This document shows positions 21,184 to 31,035 of a DNA stretch of 64,000 nucleotides, in pieces (positions within the stretch are counted from its first letter, which is position 1; the number at the start of each line of letters is the position of its first letter). The DNA is from Arsenophonus sp046530735 (lineage in GTDB: Bacteria > Pseudomonadota > Gammaproteobacteria > Enterobacterales > Enterobacteriaceae), in assembly GCA_046530735.1 (NCBI GenBank), contig JBHEQV010000001.1:1-64000 (forward strand). Reading direction: 5' to 3'. The notes beneath the pieces are model-generated. The model did not search any database. It was not told the DNA's origin and saw only the letters and a program-made list of their open reading frames with translations. The position numbers and the translations under genes are program-made.

Positions 21184-21890
21184 TGTTATTACCAAGTCGA
21201 TTAGCTGTGATTTAAAAATTGTGCAGAGTATTGAGCCCCTTACCCCGGCCCCCACAAGGTATTACTTTAAAATAAAATAACAGCATTGATTTTCCAACGT
21301 TTAGAAATGGTGATATTGTTGATAAACATACAGAAATTTTTGCTTATTTTACTGAAAGAGTAGAGATAAAAACGTATAAAGCATCAAGTTGAATCAGATT
21401 TTAAAAAAATTATTTAAAATTCTCTTTTGGATTAAAAAAAAGATATATTAAATATATTTAGTTTTTTATTTATATTATCATTTCATTAAATGATAATTAA
21501 TTTTTAATTTGAACTTTATTTATAGAGTTATTAGTTTTTAGTTAAAAATTTGTTGTTTCTATTGTTTAAACGAGAAAATCTTATTGATTTAATCTTTTTT
21601 TGCACGCTTCATTATAATGATAATGAAATTTATTTAAATCATACTTTTACAGTTATCATACGATATAATCGATTAACTTACTAAGAAAATTTACGATTTT
21701 ACTAATTATATTAATTTTTATCATAAATTAACTAAAAATAATAAAAACTACATTTTGATATACAATTAGTATTTATCATTAAAATGACACGATTTACTAA
21801 AATTTTCTTAAAGTCCATTTTTACACAAGTTTATTGACTTAAGTATAAATAAATATTCTAAATACGTAATTTATTCTCCTGGAAGGGTAT
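21184..21890. other. Unresolved AT-rich leader of the carA pseudogene
   Basis: No coding remnant was recognised. The stretch includes runs such as TTTTTTATTTATATTATCAT and is among the most AT-rich in the window. The promoter region of the former carAB operon should lie in its last 200 bp, but I cannot point to a convincing -35/-10 pair or ARG box. Confidence 0.35.
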
Positions 21891-23044
21891 TTTATTAAGT
21901 TAACTATATTGGTTCTGGAAAACGGAACCCAGTTTTATGATCATTCCTATGTGGCTAAAGGAATTGCTGTTGGAGAATTTATTTTAACACATCAATAACT
22001 GAATATAAATAAATTCTCACTGTATCATTCCTACTTTCGCTAAATTTTTATACTCACTTATTCACAATATTGAAAGATAGAAATTAACAAAGATGATGAA
22101 GAATCTTCTGTCATTCAGGCTAAAAGCCTTTTTATACGTGATTTACCCTTAACTTATAGTAACTTTTGTCTAAAATACAATTTATCTTAATTATTTAAGA
22201 CCCTATAAAATAGTCACCATTGCTAATATTGATACACGTAAGTTTACGCGACTATTAAGGGGAAAAGAATGTATAATGGTTATATTCTTACTGGTGAAAA
22301 TTTAGATATAATTTTGTATTAAAAAATCAAGTTATTTGATGAAGTCAAAGAACTAAATTTAGCTAAAGAAGTTGCTACTAAAGACATTTATGTTTAGAAG
22401 CAAGAGAATTAGGATCTTAATGAAGATGGATTATCAGCTATCAAGAACTCCTAAGCAATTATCTTATTCATGTAGTTGGTTATGATTTTAGTATTAAACG
22501 AAATATTTTACGTTTACTCGTTGATCGCGGTTGTTATTTGACGATTATCCACTAGCAACAACACCGGCTGATAAAGTATTAAAAATACCACCTAATATCA
22601 TCTTTATTTCTAATGGTCCTGGCGCGATTCAGCAGCTTGTGATTGATGATACAATCAAAATAATTAAACATTTTTAACAACAAAATACCTATTTTGGTAT
22701 TTGTTTAGATCATCAATTACTGGCACCACCCAGTGTGGGGTTCCAGATACCGTTAAAATAAAATTTTGACCCATGGTGATAACCATCCAATAAAAAGATT
22801 TAGTTAATAACTAGGTTATGATTACTACACAAAATAATAGTTTTGCCATTGATAATGGATCATTATCTGATAAATTGCAAGTAATCCATAAATCACTATT
22901 TGATGGTAATTTACAAAGCATACATCGTACCGATAAACCTGTATTTGGATGTCAATTACATCCTGAAGCGAGTCTCCTGCACCTAAAGATTTAGAGCCTC
23001 CTATTTGATTATTTCATTGAATTAATTAAAAATGTCATTCAATA
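21891..23044 (+). pseudogene. carA: carA pseudogene, carbamoyl-phosphate synthase small subunit
   Basis: The glutaminase subunit of carbamoyl-phosphate synthase, feeding arginine and pyrimidine synthesis, is present only as a relic. The plus strand reads (F)IKLTILVLENGTQFYDHSY where E. coli has MIKSALLVLEDGTQFHGRA, so TTT now stands where the start codon was. Later segments are SLFIRDLPLTYSNF, NIDTRKFTRLLRGKE, LNLAKEVATKDIYV, VVGYDFSIKRNILRLLVDRG, FISNGPGAI, FGICLDHQLLA (the E. coli nucleophile region is GICLGHQLL; the cysteine codon remains) and KSLFDGNLQSIHRTDKPVFG. At least six frameshifts or stops separate them. It is followed after about 35 bp by carB remnants, preserving the operon order. 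Confidence 0.88.
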
Positions 23045-23081
23045 AATTTAAATACTCAAATCAATTAATCAGGAGCGAAAA

Positions 23082-25545
23082 ATAGCGAAGCGGGCAGATA
23101 TTAAAGCATCTTAATTTTAGGTTCCTGGTCCAAAATATTGTTATTAGCTAAGATTGTGAATTTGATTATTCAAGTGCACAAAAATATAAAGCACTACGTG
23201 AAAAAGGTTATCGAATTATTTTAATTAATTCTAATCCGGCGATAATCATAACGAATCCAGATCTGGCGAATGTCACTTATATTGAGCCGATTCAGTGAGA
23301 AAGTGGTATATAAAATTTTTGAAAAAGAATGTACTGATGCGATTTTTCCTAGAATAGGGAAGGGAGGGCTAACTACTTTAAATTACGCTTTAGAATTAAA
23401 GGGTAAAGATGTATTAAAAAATTTTCTGTTACTATGATTGGTACAATAGCTGATGCAATTGATAATGGGGGAAGCGGTAACGATTTCATAAAGCAATAAA
23501 GAAAATCGGTTTTGAAAATCACACTCAGGAATTACCTCTTCCAGGAAAAAAGGTGTCAAAATAGCAGAAAATAGGCTTTCCATGTATTATTTGTTCTTCA
23601 TTTATCATGGAAGATTTAAGTGGTTGTATTGCATATAACCGTGAAGAGTTTAAATATATTTATTTGATAAGTTTAGATCTCTTACCAACCAATGAATTAT
23701 TTAATAGATAAATCATTGGTTGGTAAGAAAGAGTATGAAATGGAAGTGGTTGGTGATAATGATGATAATCATATCATTATCTTTTCTATTTAAAATGTTA
23801 ATCTAATGGGGGATCGATACAGTAGATTCTATTACTATTACATCTGCTCAAACTTTAACTGATAAAGAATATTAAATTATGCGCAATACATCATGGTCAT
23901 ATGACCAGAAATTGGTGTAGAAACAGATGGTTAAAATGTTGAATTTGTTACAAATCCTAAAATTAACCACTTAATTGTTATTGAAATTATTTCACGATTA
24001 TCATCTTCTTTGGTCTTGACATCAAAAGCAACTTGTTTATCTATTACTAGGATTACAGCAAAACTTGCCGTGGTTATATACTTGATCAATTAATAAATGA
24101 TATTACCGACGGCCGTTGGATACCTGCCTATTTTGAACTTTATATTGATTATGTTGTGACTAATATCCCACGTTTTAATTTTAAAAAATTTCCGGGTAGT
24201 AATAATTGTCTAACAACGTTAGATAAAATATGTTGAGGAAGTAATGACTATTGACAAAACTTTTAAAGAATCTATAAAAAAAGCATTGTGCGGATGGATT
24301 AGAAGTTGCCACAACAGATTTTGATTCTAAAGTAGATTTAAATGAATTAGATTTGTTAATAAAAATTTGTCGTGAGTTAAAGATTCTAGTGCTAAACTCA
24401 TCTGATATATAGCCGATGCGATTTCTGTACAGGTATATGTCTGTAGATGCTGTCTTTAATCTAACCAATGTTAATTGTTGGTTTTTAATACAGATTAAAT
24501 GAGGCTGTTTGTTTAGAAGAAAAAATCACTGAGTTTGATACTAATGGGTTATTAGCAGAATTCTCGCAAATATTAAAATAAAAAAGGGTTTGCTAATATT
24601 CGTTTGGCTAAATTAGTTGATGTTTCTGAAACTGAAATCCGTAAATTACGCCATAAATATAAACTGTATCCTGTTTTTAAGTGAGTTTATACTTGTGCGA
24701 CAAATTTATCACAGGATACTGTTTATCTATATTTCACACTATGAAGATGAATGTGGAGCCAATCCCTAGCAATAGCAAATCTAAGATTATTCTACTAGGT
24801 TAGTTGAATGAATCGCATTGCTCAAAGAATTGAGTTAATTATTACTGCGTTCATGGAACGTTAGCGTTATGTAAAGATGTTTATCAATTAATAATACTAA
24901 ACTGTAATATTAAGACGGTTTTTACTGATTATGATAGATCTGATCATCTTTATTTTGAACTGATAACTTTAGAAGATGTATTAGAAATAATTAGAGTTGA
25001 AGAATCTGAAGATGTAATTATGCAGTATGGTTGGGTCAGACACTATTAAAATTGACCCTTGCTTTAAAAGGATCGGGCAACCCCCCATATTATGGATTCT
25101 ATTTAGATGCGATTAATCGCACTGAAGATTATGAGCGGTTTTAATAAACAATAGCTCGTTTCTGGTTTTATTAGACAGAAAACCGTCACGATTATGAGAA
25201 TTAAATAAACTAGAGATCACTTAGTTGATTATACCTATTCTTTACCATCTTAAATTACTTTAAATTAAAATATACAGTATATTATGCTTGAACAAGATAA
25301 AACATATCTTTGAACTACGAGTTCAGGGATTAGCAAATGTTTAATTTACGCTTAAAGACAATGAGGATTATTTAATCAAAGTAAATCCAGATGCTACATG
25401 CAGTGCCTTTTGTATTAAAAGCAATAGGAATTAACACTGACAAAAATGCCTTCTCGTGTATCATCACATCAGAATCGGGCAATATTTTTCTAAACAGAAT
25501 GTACCAAAGAAATTGTTCCTTCATTAATTAAGATAATAAGTCTTT
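23082..25545 (+). pseudogene. carB: carB pseudogene, carbamoyl-phosphate synthase large subunit
   Basis: A long relic of the large synthetase subunit (1,073 aa in E. coli). A good ribosome-binding site (AGGAGCG, 23071-23077) precedes ATA-GCG-AAG-CGG, where E. coli has ATG-CCG-AAA-CGT, so the start codon was lost by ATG to ATA. Recognisable segments in order include CEFDYSSAQKYKALREKGYR, IILINSNPA, SLVGKKEYEMEVV, ITSAQTLTDKEY, IDYVV with IPRFNF-like, AVFNLTNV-like, FANIRLAKLVDVSETEIRKL, EDEC-ANP-like, DRSDHLYFELITLEDVLEII, MQYGW and LANV-FTLKDNEDYLIKVNP. The homology fades near residue 930; the C-terminal allosteric domain is gone, replaced by an IS481 remnant. Many indels are present. Confidence 0.9.
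23680..23728. repeat. 16-bp perfect inverted repeat inside carB pseudogene
   Basis: TCTTACCAACCAATGA at 23680-23695 is repeated exactly in reverse complement at 23713-23728, with a 17-base loop. The arms still encode the carB segment L-P-T-N-E and S-L-V-G-K-K in their old frame. So the symmetry either arose by drift or was sharpened by fold-back repair. Confidence 0.85.
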
Positions 25546-25559
25546 CTTGAGAAAGAAAG

Positions 25560-25960
25560 TTCGATCTAGAATCATTATATGGACCCTCGTCGCACAGCCA
25601 TATCTATTCATGGCAAGGCTGCCATTGATGAATATAGTTGAAAGAAAATATTATCATGATTAAGCTCCATCGTCAGGATAACTACAATACGTAAAATAAG
25701 GGCTGCTATTCAGGCTAACAAAAGCCTACATCTACTTTGGTTAAAAGTTATGGAATCTCTGAACTTACTTCTGCTAAGTAGCAATACTAGATAATGTTTA
25801 TAATCATAGCCATATTTTCTATCGTTTACCGATGATACTGTTGCCCGCTCAGTAATCCATAGTCATTTTCTTGTAAAAATATTTTCCTTATCCCGATCTG
25901 ATGGGAATATGTACGCGAATTTCTGAACGTAGCACACTATGGTGTGAGCGTCTAGCTATA
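25560..25960 (+). mobile_element. IS481-family element, N-terminal fragment at the end of carB
   Basis: The stretch CTATTCATGGCAAGGCTGCC near 25606 matches the left end of the IS481 copy near 6770. The plus strand then reads MIKLHRQDNYNT, GCYSG/QKPTSTLVKSYGISE and SHIFYRLP-like segments, the N-terminal region of the IS481 transposase. It ends where an IS91 5' module begins near 25960. Confidence 0.6.
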
Positions 25961-26470
25961 CCGCCCTTCAAGGATGCCATGATCTAAGTACTATTTTATC
26001 CTTTGCTATATGTTAATTTTTAGTAATTCAACCATATGGCTATGAATAAGTCTCCCAGAAAGCGGAATTATGTAAACCAGGAAGACAACAAGAAAACTTC
26101 ACATGTTACATAGCCTGTTTATCCGAAGCGTTTTATCATCTTCTTTTTCGACATTGACAATGACATACCAACTAAATTTTTTATGACACCTCAAAAAAAA
26201 ATTTAGTTGGTCTGTCATTATTTTTTCAGGATAGAATTCATAGATATCTTCGAATAAAAATCAGTTGATCTAATAATATAAAGTCGTGTGTTGTCTTCCT
26301 GATTTACCTGGTTTCATGACTCTAGGAGATTCCTTCGAACCCTATCTTCTAGATGAATTCTTAAAAAATTAACATATTGCAGAATATAAAACAGTACTCA
26401 GATCATAAACATCCATGAAACATCATATGCTATGGCAGCATAGATCATAGTGTATTATGTTCATTTCTTT
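25961..26470. mobile_element. Two head-to-head 5' modules of the IS91-family element
   Basis: The segment 25961-26190 (plus) matches 45780-46010 of IS91 copy 3; CATGATCTAAGTACTATTTT is one shared stretch. The segment 26200-26470 contains the same module on the minus strand (TTAACATATTGCAGAATATA matches 2763-2782 of copy 1). The transposase part is absent from both. The junction is marked by the 24-bp inverted repeat at 26159-26219. Either two opposed copies lost their interiors or one end was duplicated by fold-back copying. Confidence 0.55.
26159..26219. repeat. 24-bp inverted repeat with one mismatch
   Basis: The left arm, 26159-26182, contains CATACCAACTAAATTTTTT. The right arm, 26196-26219, is its reverse complement except for one base (T in the left arm where symmetry requires G). 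The loop is 13 bases. It sits at the symmetry centre of the two head-to-head IS91 5' modules. Confidence 0.9.
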
Positions 26471-26489
26471 CTATAAAAATCTCGAATTT

Positions 26490-26818
26490 AGGATTAACTA
26501 AACTGATTAAATTTTTAACTCCTATATTAATCGCAATTTGTCCAGAATATATTGTATTAATTATAATAAGTTTTACTTTAAAATAGTGGAGATATGTCCA
26601 TCTAGGATTTATAATAATTTATATCAACTATATTGATTGGTCTAGTCTTTGGTTTATTAGTAGCAATAAAATCTTCTGAGTTTTTCAAGCATTTATTCCT
26701 GATGTTGCGAATAAATTAAATTACTATTTAATGCTTATTATTTAATCATGGCTGTTACTACCTTCATAATTCTTATAGTTATTTTTTCATTCTATAAATG
26801 CTATTTTTAGCAAACAAC
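26490..26818 (+). pseudogene. brnQ: brnQ pseudogene, C-terminal part
   Basis: The plus strand reads LIKFLTPILIAICPEYIVLI and IISFTLK-WW-like, then in shifted frames DWSSLW-like, EFFQAFIPDVANKLNYYLM and AVTTFIILIVIFSFYKC. This follows the last quarter of the BrnQ branched-chain amino acid:cation symporter, whose E. coli counterpart has P-x-L-I-A-I-Y-P-P-x-I-V-L-I-L-L-S-F and an extreme C-terminal hydrophobic segment in the same order. Synteny supports the call: E. coli has brnQ-proY-malZ-acpH-queA, and an acpH remnant and queA follow here. The N-terminal three quarters are missing. Confidence 0.55.
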
Positions 26819-27085
26819 TTTGATATAGCGCCAAATACCTAAAGAGTAAAATTTAATTTCAATTAGCAATAAACCTTAGTTTCTAATCTGCTAAGATTGT
26901 TTTCTTTCAATTAATGATAATACTTTTTGTTTTCCTAGTTTCGGGAAAAGTGATCATTACTAAATAAATTGCAAAAAAAAAAAAAAAAAAAAATTAAAAA
27001 AAATTGTGATTATGCAGAATAAAGTCATCAAAAGAACCAATTAAATTAGTTAGTTTAAGCCATCTGCGGCGCCATACTGTTATAC
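26819..27085. other. Spacer with possible proY 5' end and a poly-A run
   Basis: At 27014 an ATG begins MQNKVIKRTN, followed after a stop and a frame change by SHLRRHTVI. This weakly recalls the ProY start (K-L-K-R-G-L-S-T-R-H-I-R-F-M), and proY follows brnQ in E. coli. The evidence is too short for a firm call. The remainder is AT-rich and contains the A21 tract. Confidence 0.25.
26973..26993. repeat. Homopolymer of 21 adenines
   Basis: An uninterrupted run of 21 A, followed by TT and eight more A. It is the longest homopolymer noticed in the window and lies in non-coding DNA between the brnQ remnant and an IS1595 copy. Confidence 0.95.
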
Positions 27086-28120
27086 AGGCTATGTTGGTAA
27101 AGGTTATTGGTTTGCTCGCAGAGCAATTTATAGCACATCTGCATTTCAATTGTTATTGTTTCAAACAATCTTCTCCATGCTAGATAATCCGGTAAATTAA
27201 AACAAACCCAATATCACAAAATCTACTCATATATACTTATAATCAGATAATATAACTATTCACATTTGAATGTATAATTTCTTATCAAGAGCCATCTAGT
27301 TAGTTAACTTTTTATCCGATTGTAACTAATTTCGTCCTCAATTAAAAAAGGTTTCGTACCATTTAGTTTCATTCAAGGAAATGATGGACTCTTTATCGAT
27401 GATTGACTCAAGAAAATGACTAATACACTATACATTAAATTCTTTAATAATATCATGGATCACATAACTCTGTCGACTTCAGACGATTAATATCAATGAT
27501 TTTTCTTTTATCTCATCATTTCTTGTATTTTCTAATTTTTCTATGTGAAAATATAATGTTTCCCTTTAAAGGATTCAGAAAAAATGTTTCGTTGATTTCA
27601 ATAAATAGCACTTAGTATATTAAAGTTAACTGTCGCTGCTAAAATAAAGAGTAGTGATATTGATCTAAACACTGTTTTCAAATCAAACCTCTGTTTGTTT
27701 CGCTGACTCCTATAAAGTCAAGCTATTCAATATACAGATCACAGATAACTAAACCATCATTTATCTTTATGATGTAGTTTCGCCAGAAGGATACTTACAG
27801 TAAGATTGTTAATATTTTTCTATAATTAGAATTTTTAACGATATCGCTGTAATCCTAATCAATGTCCACAGTGGATAACATATCCACTGTGGACATTGAT
27901 TAGGATAAAGAAAATGAGTTGTTCTTAAATGCATAGATCGACATTATCTAATATATTGTCGCCGAACCAACTAATGAGATGCAGCTTATGTTGTCAGGAA
28001 GTGAGGAAAGAGTCTTTTTGATCTTTACTACTGTTTGCTTTTTTATGACAACCACGCTGTAGCGAAAATCCTTTATATAGCATGAAGAATTTATACCAAC
28101 AACCTTTACCAAGATAGCCT
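27086..28120 (-). mobile_element. IS1595-family element, full-length decayed copy
   Basis: Matching terminal inverted repeats bound the element. AGGCTATGTTGGTAAAGGTT starts at 27086, and ACCTTTACCAAGATAGCCT ends at 28120 (reverse complement AGGCTATCTTGGTAAAGGT). The minus strand carries a broken IS1595-type transposase that aligns with the copies at 18852 and 44178. It includes a zinc-ribbon region near 27880-27800 and the E-x-D-E-T-F-F-like region near 27600. Its length of about 1.04 kb suits the family. A perfect 26-bp inverted repeat has arisen inside it. Confidence 0.78.
27852..27906. repeat. Perfect 26-bp inverted repeat with a 3-base loop
   Basis: The left arm (27852-27877, beginning ATCCTAATCAATGTCCACAG) and the right arm (27881-27906, ending CATTGATTAGGAT) are exact reverse complements separated by ACA. 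The sister IS1595 copies at 19615 and 47845 have no such symmetry at this point. So the right arm here has replaced the ancestral sequence with a copy of the left arm. Confidence 0.97.
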
Positions 28121-28289
28121 AATATATTCAGGTTCTGCATGTTGGATCAACCAGTTTTATGACTATAAATACTCATTTAATTCTTAAATTTTTTTTGAGA
28201 TATAATATAAGTTCGGTTTTATTTTCTAGTAAAAATAATGAATAAATTTAAGTAGAATTTATTTTGTTTTGATTTGATCCCAATATAAA

Positions 28290-28545
28290 GCAAGAAAATA
28301 ATCACAAATTAAATCAAGCATGATCACTGCGACTCGATGATACACGGTAATCGAAAAAATTACTTCGTATTAATCACAATGTAGTGCTGGCCGGTAAATT
28401 CTATACCTGACTATGCATTCTGATCCTGACCACAACGTTTACTGAATACAAGATATTAGGATCACTGTAAATAAAATCCGCCATTAAATTTTCTAAATAA
28501 GGAACTTCGTGCTCCTTGAACTAAATGTAATCGTGTAAAAAATCA
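28290..28545 (-). pseudogene. acpH: acpH pseudogene, ACP phosphodiesterase fragment
   Basis: On the minus strand 28530-28330 reads RLHLVQGARSSLF, then in a second frame LENLMADFIYSDPNILYSVN and VVVRIRMHSQV. This matches the N-terminal third of E. coli AcpH ([39 protein letters not shown]). Later residues (TDNLPEV to the end) are lost or unreadable. It is divergent from queA and directly beside it, exactly as in E. coli, which strongly supports the call. AcpH removes the 4'-phosphopantetheine group from acyl carrier protein. Confidence 0.75.
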
Positions 28546-28651
28546 TAGTTTTATTATGAGTTAATTTTTAATTTCCGTGATCTTATTTGTTGCACTGTTT
28601 TTATTGCTACACTAGACTAACTCGCTTGTTTTAATTAAATAGTCTAATGAG

Positions 28652-29713
28652 ATGCGGCTCTCTGATTTTGCTTTTAAATTACCTAATGAGTTAATAGCTC
28701 ATTATCCCTTAGCTAAACGTAGTAACTGCCGGTTACTTTCTTTAAACGGTTCAACAGGTGAACTAGGACATGGTATATTTACTGATATTGTTGACAAAAT
28801 AGAATCAGGTGATTTACTGGTTTTCAATAATACCCAGGTGATACCGGCTCGTGTTTATGGACGTAAAATATCTGGTGGCAAAATTGAAGTATTGATTGAG
28901 CGTATGTTAGATCTGCATCGAGTTTTAGCACATATTCGTGCTTCTAAAGCACCAAAAGTTGGAACTAAGTTATTATTAGGTGATGATGAAAATGTTAAAG
29001 CCATTATATTGGCAAGACACGATACGCTATTTGAGATTGGTTTTCAGGATAATCGAGATGTGTTAGTTATTTTAAATGATATTGGTCATATACCTTTACC
29101 TCCCTATCTTACTCGCCATGATGAAGAGGTTGATCGCGTGCTTTATCAAACGGTTTATAGCCAAAGGCCTGGAGCTGTTGCTGCACCCACGGCAGGATTA
29201 CATTTTGATGAATCATTACTAGCGACACTACGACAAAAAGGGGTGTCGATGGCGTTTGTAACGCTACATGTTAGTAGCGGTACTTTTCAACCTGTTCGAG
29301 TAGAAAATATTGCTGAACATACCATGCATGCAGAATATGTTGAAGTATCACAACAAGTTGTTGATGCAGTAGTAGCGTGTAAAGCGAGAGGTAACCGTGT
29401 TATTGCGGTTGGCACAACTTCAATTCGATCATTAGAAAGTGCAGCTTCTGCATGTAAAGAAGGAATTATTTCCCCATTTTTTGATGATACTCGAATTTTT
29501 ATTTATCAAGGCTTTCATTTTCAAATTGTTGATGCATTAATTACTAATTTCCATTTAGCTAAATCTACTTTAGTTATGTTGGTATCTGCTTTTGCAGGTT
29601 ATCAGCATACAATGAATGCCTACCAAAAGGCAATCGCAGAGAAGTATCGTTTTTTTAGTTATGGTGATGCCATGTTTATTACACATAACCCTAAGGCAGA
29701 GAGTAAAAAGTAA
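28652..29713 (+). CDS. queA: S-adenosylmethionine:tRNA ribosyltransferase-isomerase
   Basis: A 353-residue enzyme (E. coli QueA 356) that transfers the ribosyl moiety of SAM to 7-aminomethyl-7-deazaguanine in tRNA, forming epoxyqueuosine. Conserved segments are MRLSDFAFKLPNELIAHYP at the start, GDLLVFNNTQVIPARV, RASKAPKVG, GAVAAPTAGLHFDE, VTLHVSSGTFQPVR and TNFHLAKSTLVMLVSAFAGY near the end. It is first of the queA-tgt-yajC-secD-secF run, with a 96-bp gap before tgt. The 106 bp between the acpH relic and the ATG should contain the promoter. The frame is fully intact. Confidence 0.97.
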   Translation: MRLSDFAFKLPNELIAHYPLAKRSNCRLLSLNGSTGELGHGIFTDIVDKIESGDLLVFNNTQVIPARVYGRKISGGKIEVLIERMLDLHRVLAHIRASKAPKVGTKLLLGDDENVKAIILARHDTLFEIGFQDNRDVLVILNDIGHIPLPPYLTRHDEEVDRVLYQTVYSQRPGAVAAPTAGLHFDESLLATLRQKGVSMAFVTLHVSSGTFQPVRVENIAEHTMHAEYVEVSQQVVDAVVACKARGNRVIAVGTTSIRSLESAASACKEGIISPFFDDTRIFIYQGFHFQIVDALITNFHLAKSTLVMLVSAFAGYQHTMNAYQKAIAEKYRFFSYGDAMFITHNPKAESKK

Positions 29714-29809
29714 TTAACTATTTATTAATTATTGATTCAATATCATCAATGTATTTAACTGAATATCTAAATAACCCATCAAACTGTTTTATGATGCTAG
29801 AGAGGAAAA

Positions 29810-30928
29810 GTGGAATATGAATTACAAATCCAAGACGGCCAAGCTCGTCGTGGTCGATTAATTTTTGAGCGTGGGATTGTAGAAACACCTGCTTTTATGC
29901 CGGTTGGCACTTATGGCACAGTCAAGGGGATGACGCCAGAAGAAATCAAACAAACTGGATCAGAAATCTTGTTAGGTAATACTTTTCATTTATGGTTGCG
30001 TCCTGGACAGGAAATAATGAAGTTACATGGCGATCTACATAATTTTATGCAATGGCAAGGACCAATTTTGACTGATTCAGGCGGATTTCAGGTTTTTAGC
30101 CTTAGTGCTATATGTAAAATTAAAGAAGAGGGCGTCTATTTTCGCGATCCAATTAATGGTGAAAGGATTTTTCTAAGCCCTGAAAAGTCGATGGAAATCC
30201 AATACGATCTAGGTTCAGATATTGTCATGATTTTTGATGAATGCACACCTTATCCGGTAGATTGGAATTACGCCAAAAAATCGATGGAGATGTCTCTTCG
30301 TCTGGCAAAACGTAGTCGTCAACGATTTGATGAGTTAGCTAATAAAAATGCGCTATTTGGTATTATTCAGGGCAGCGTTTACTCAGATTTACGTTATATA
30401 TCACTAAAAGGTTTGGTTGATATTGGTTTTGATGGTTACGCTGTTGGTGGTTTATCTGTGGGAGAACCTAAAGAGGATATGCATCGTATTTTAGAGCATC
30501 TTTGCCCACAAATTCCGCAGAATAAACCACGTTATTTAATGGGAGTCGGTAAACCGGAGGATCTGGTTGAAGGGGTTCGTCGCGGTATTGATATGTTTGA
30601 TTGTGTAATGCCAACCCGGAATGCCAGAAATGGCCATCTCTTTGTCACAGAAGGCATAATTAAAATTCGTAATGCTAAATATAAGTCAGATACTTCACCA
30701 TTAGATGCTTATTGTGACTGCTATACTTGCTCTCACTATAGCCGTGCTTATTTACATCACCTTGACCGATGTACTGAAATTCTTGGTATCAGGCTTAATA
30801 CCTTACACAATTTATATTATTATCAACAATTAATGACTAAAATTCGACAAGCGATTGAAAAAGGTGAATTTGAGGCTTTCGCAATAAAGTTTTATCAACA
30901 GATCAATAAATCAATTTCATCAAACTAG
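29810..30928 (+). CDS. tgt: tRNA-guanine transglycosylase
   Basis: A 372-residue base-exchange enzyme (E. coli Tgt 375) that replaces guanine 34 with the queuine precursor preQ1 in tRNAs with GUN anticodons. The translation starts at a GTG preceded by AGAGAGGAA; the N-terminus MEYELQIQDGQARRGRLIFE matches the family at the right place. Catalytic and substrate segments are LTDSGGFQVFSL (Asp general base), IIQGSVYSDLR, AVGGLSVGEP and FDCVMPTRNARNGH (nucleophilic Asp). The zinc site is intact as CDCYTC with a downstream HHLDRC. With queA it forms the modification half of the queuosine route; preQ1 supply genes are not in this window. Confidence 0.98.
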   Translation: MEYELQIQDGQARRGRLIFERGIVETPAFMPVGTYGTVKGMTPEEIKQTGSEILLGNTFHLWLRPGQEIMKLHGDLHNFMQWQGPILTDSGGFQVFSLSAICKIKEEGVYFRDPINGERIFLSPEKSMEIQYDLGSDIVMIFDECTPYPVDWNYAKKSMEMSLRLAKRSRQRFDELANKNALFGIIQGSVYSDLRYISLKGLVDIGFDGYAVGGLSVGEPKEDMHRILEHLCPQIPQNKPRYLMGVGKPEDLVEGVRRGIDMFDCVMPTRNARNGHLFVTEGIIKIRNAKYKSDTSPLDAYCDCYTCSHYSRAYLHHLDRCTEILGIRLNTLHNLYYYQQLMTKIRQAIEKGEFEAFAIKFYQQINKSISSN

Positions 30929-31035
30929 AGTATAATTCTATTTATTTTAATTAAATCAAATCAGTGTAGGATTTTTATTTTCTTATATTAATTTTTAATT
31001 AAAAATATTGTATTAATGATAATGAGGAAATTTTG

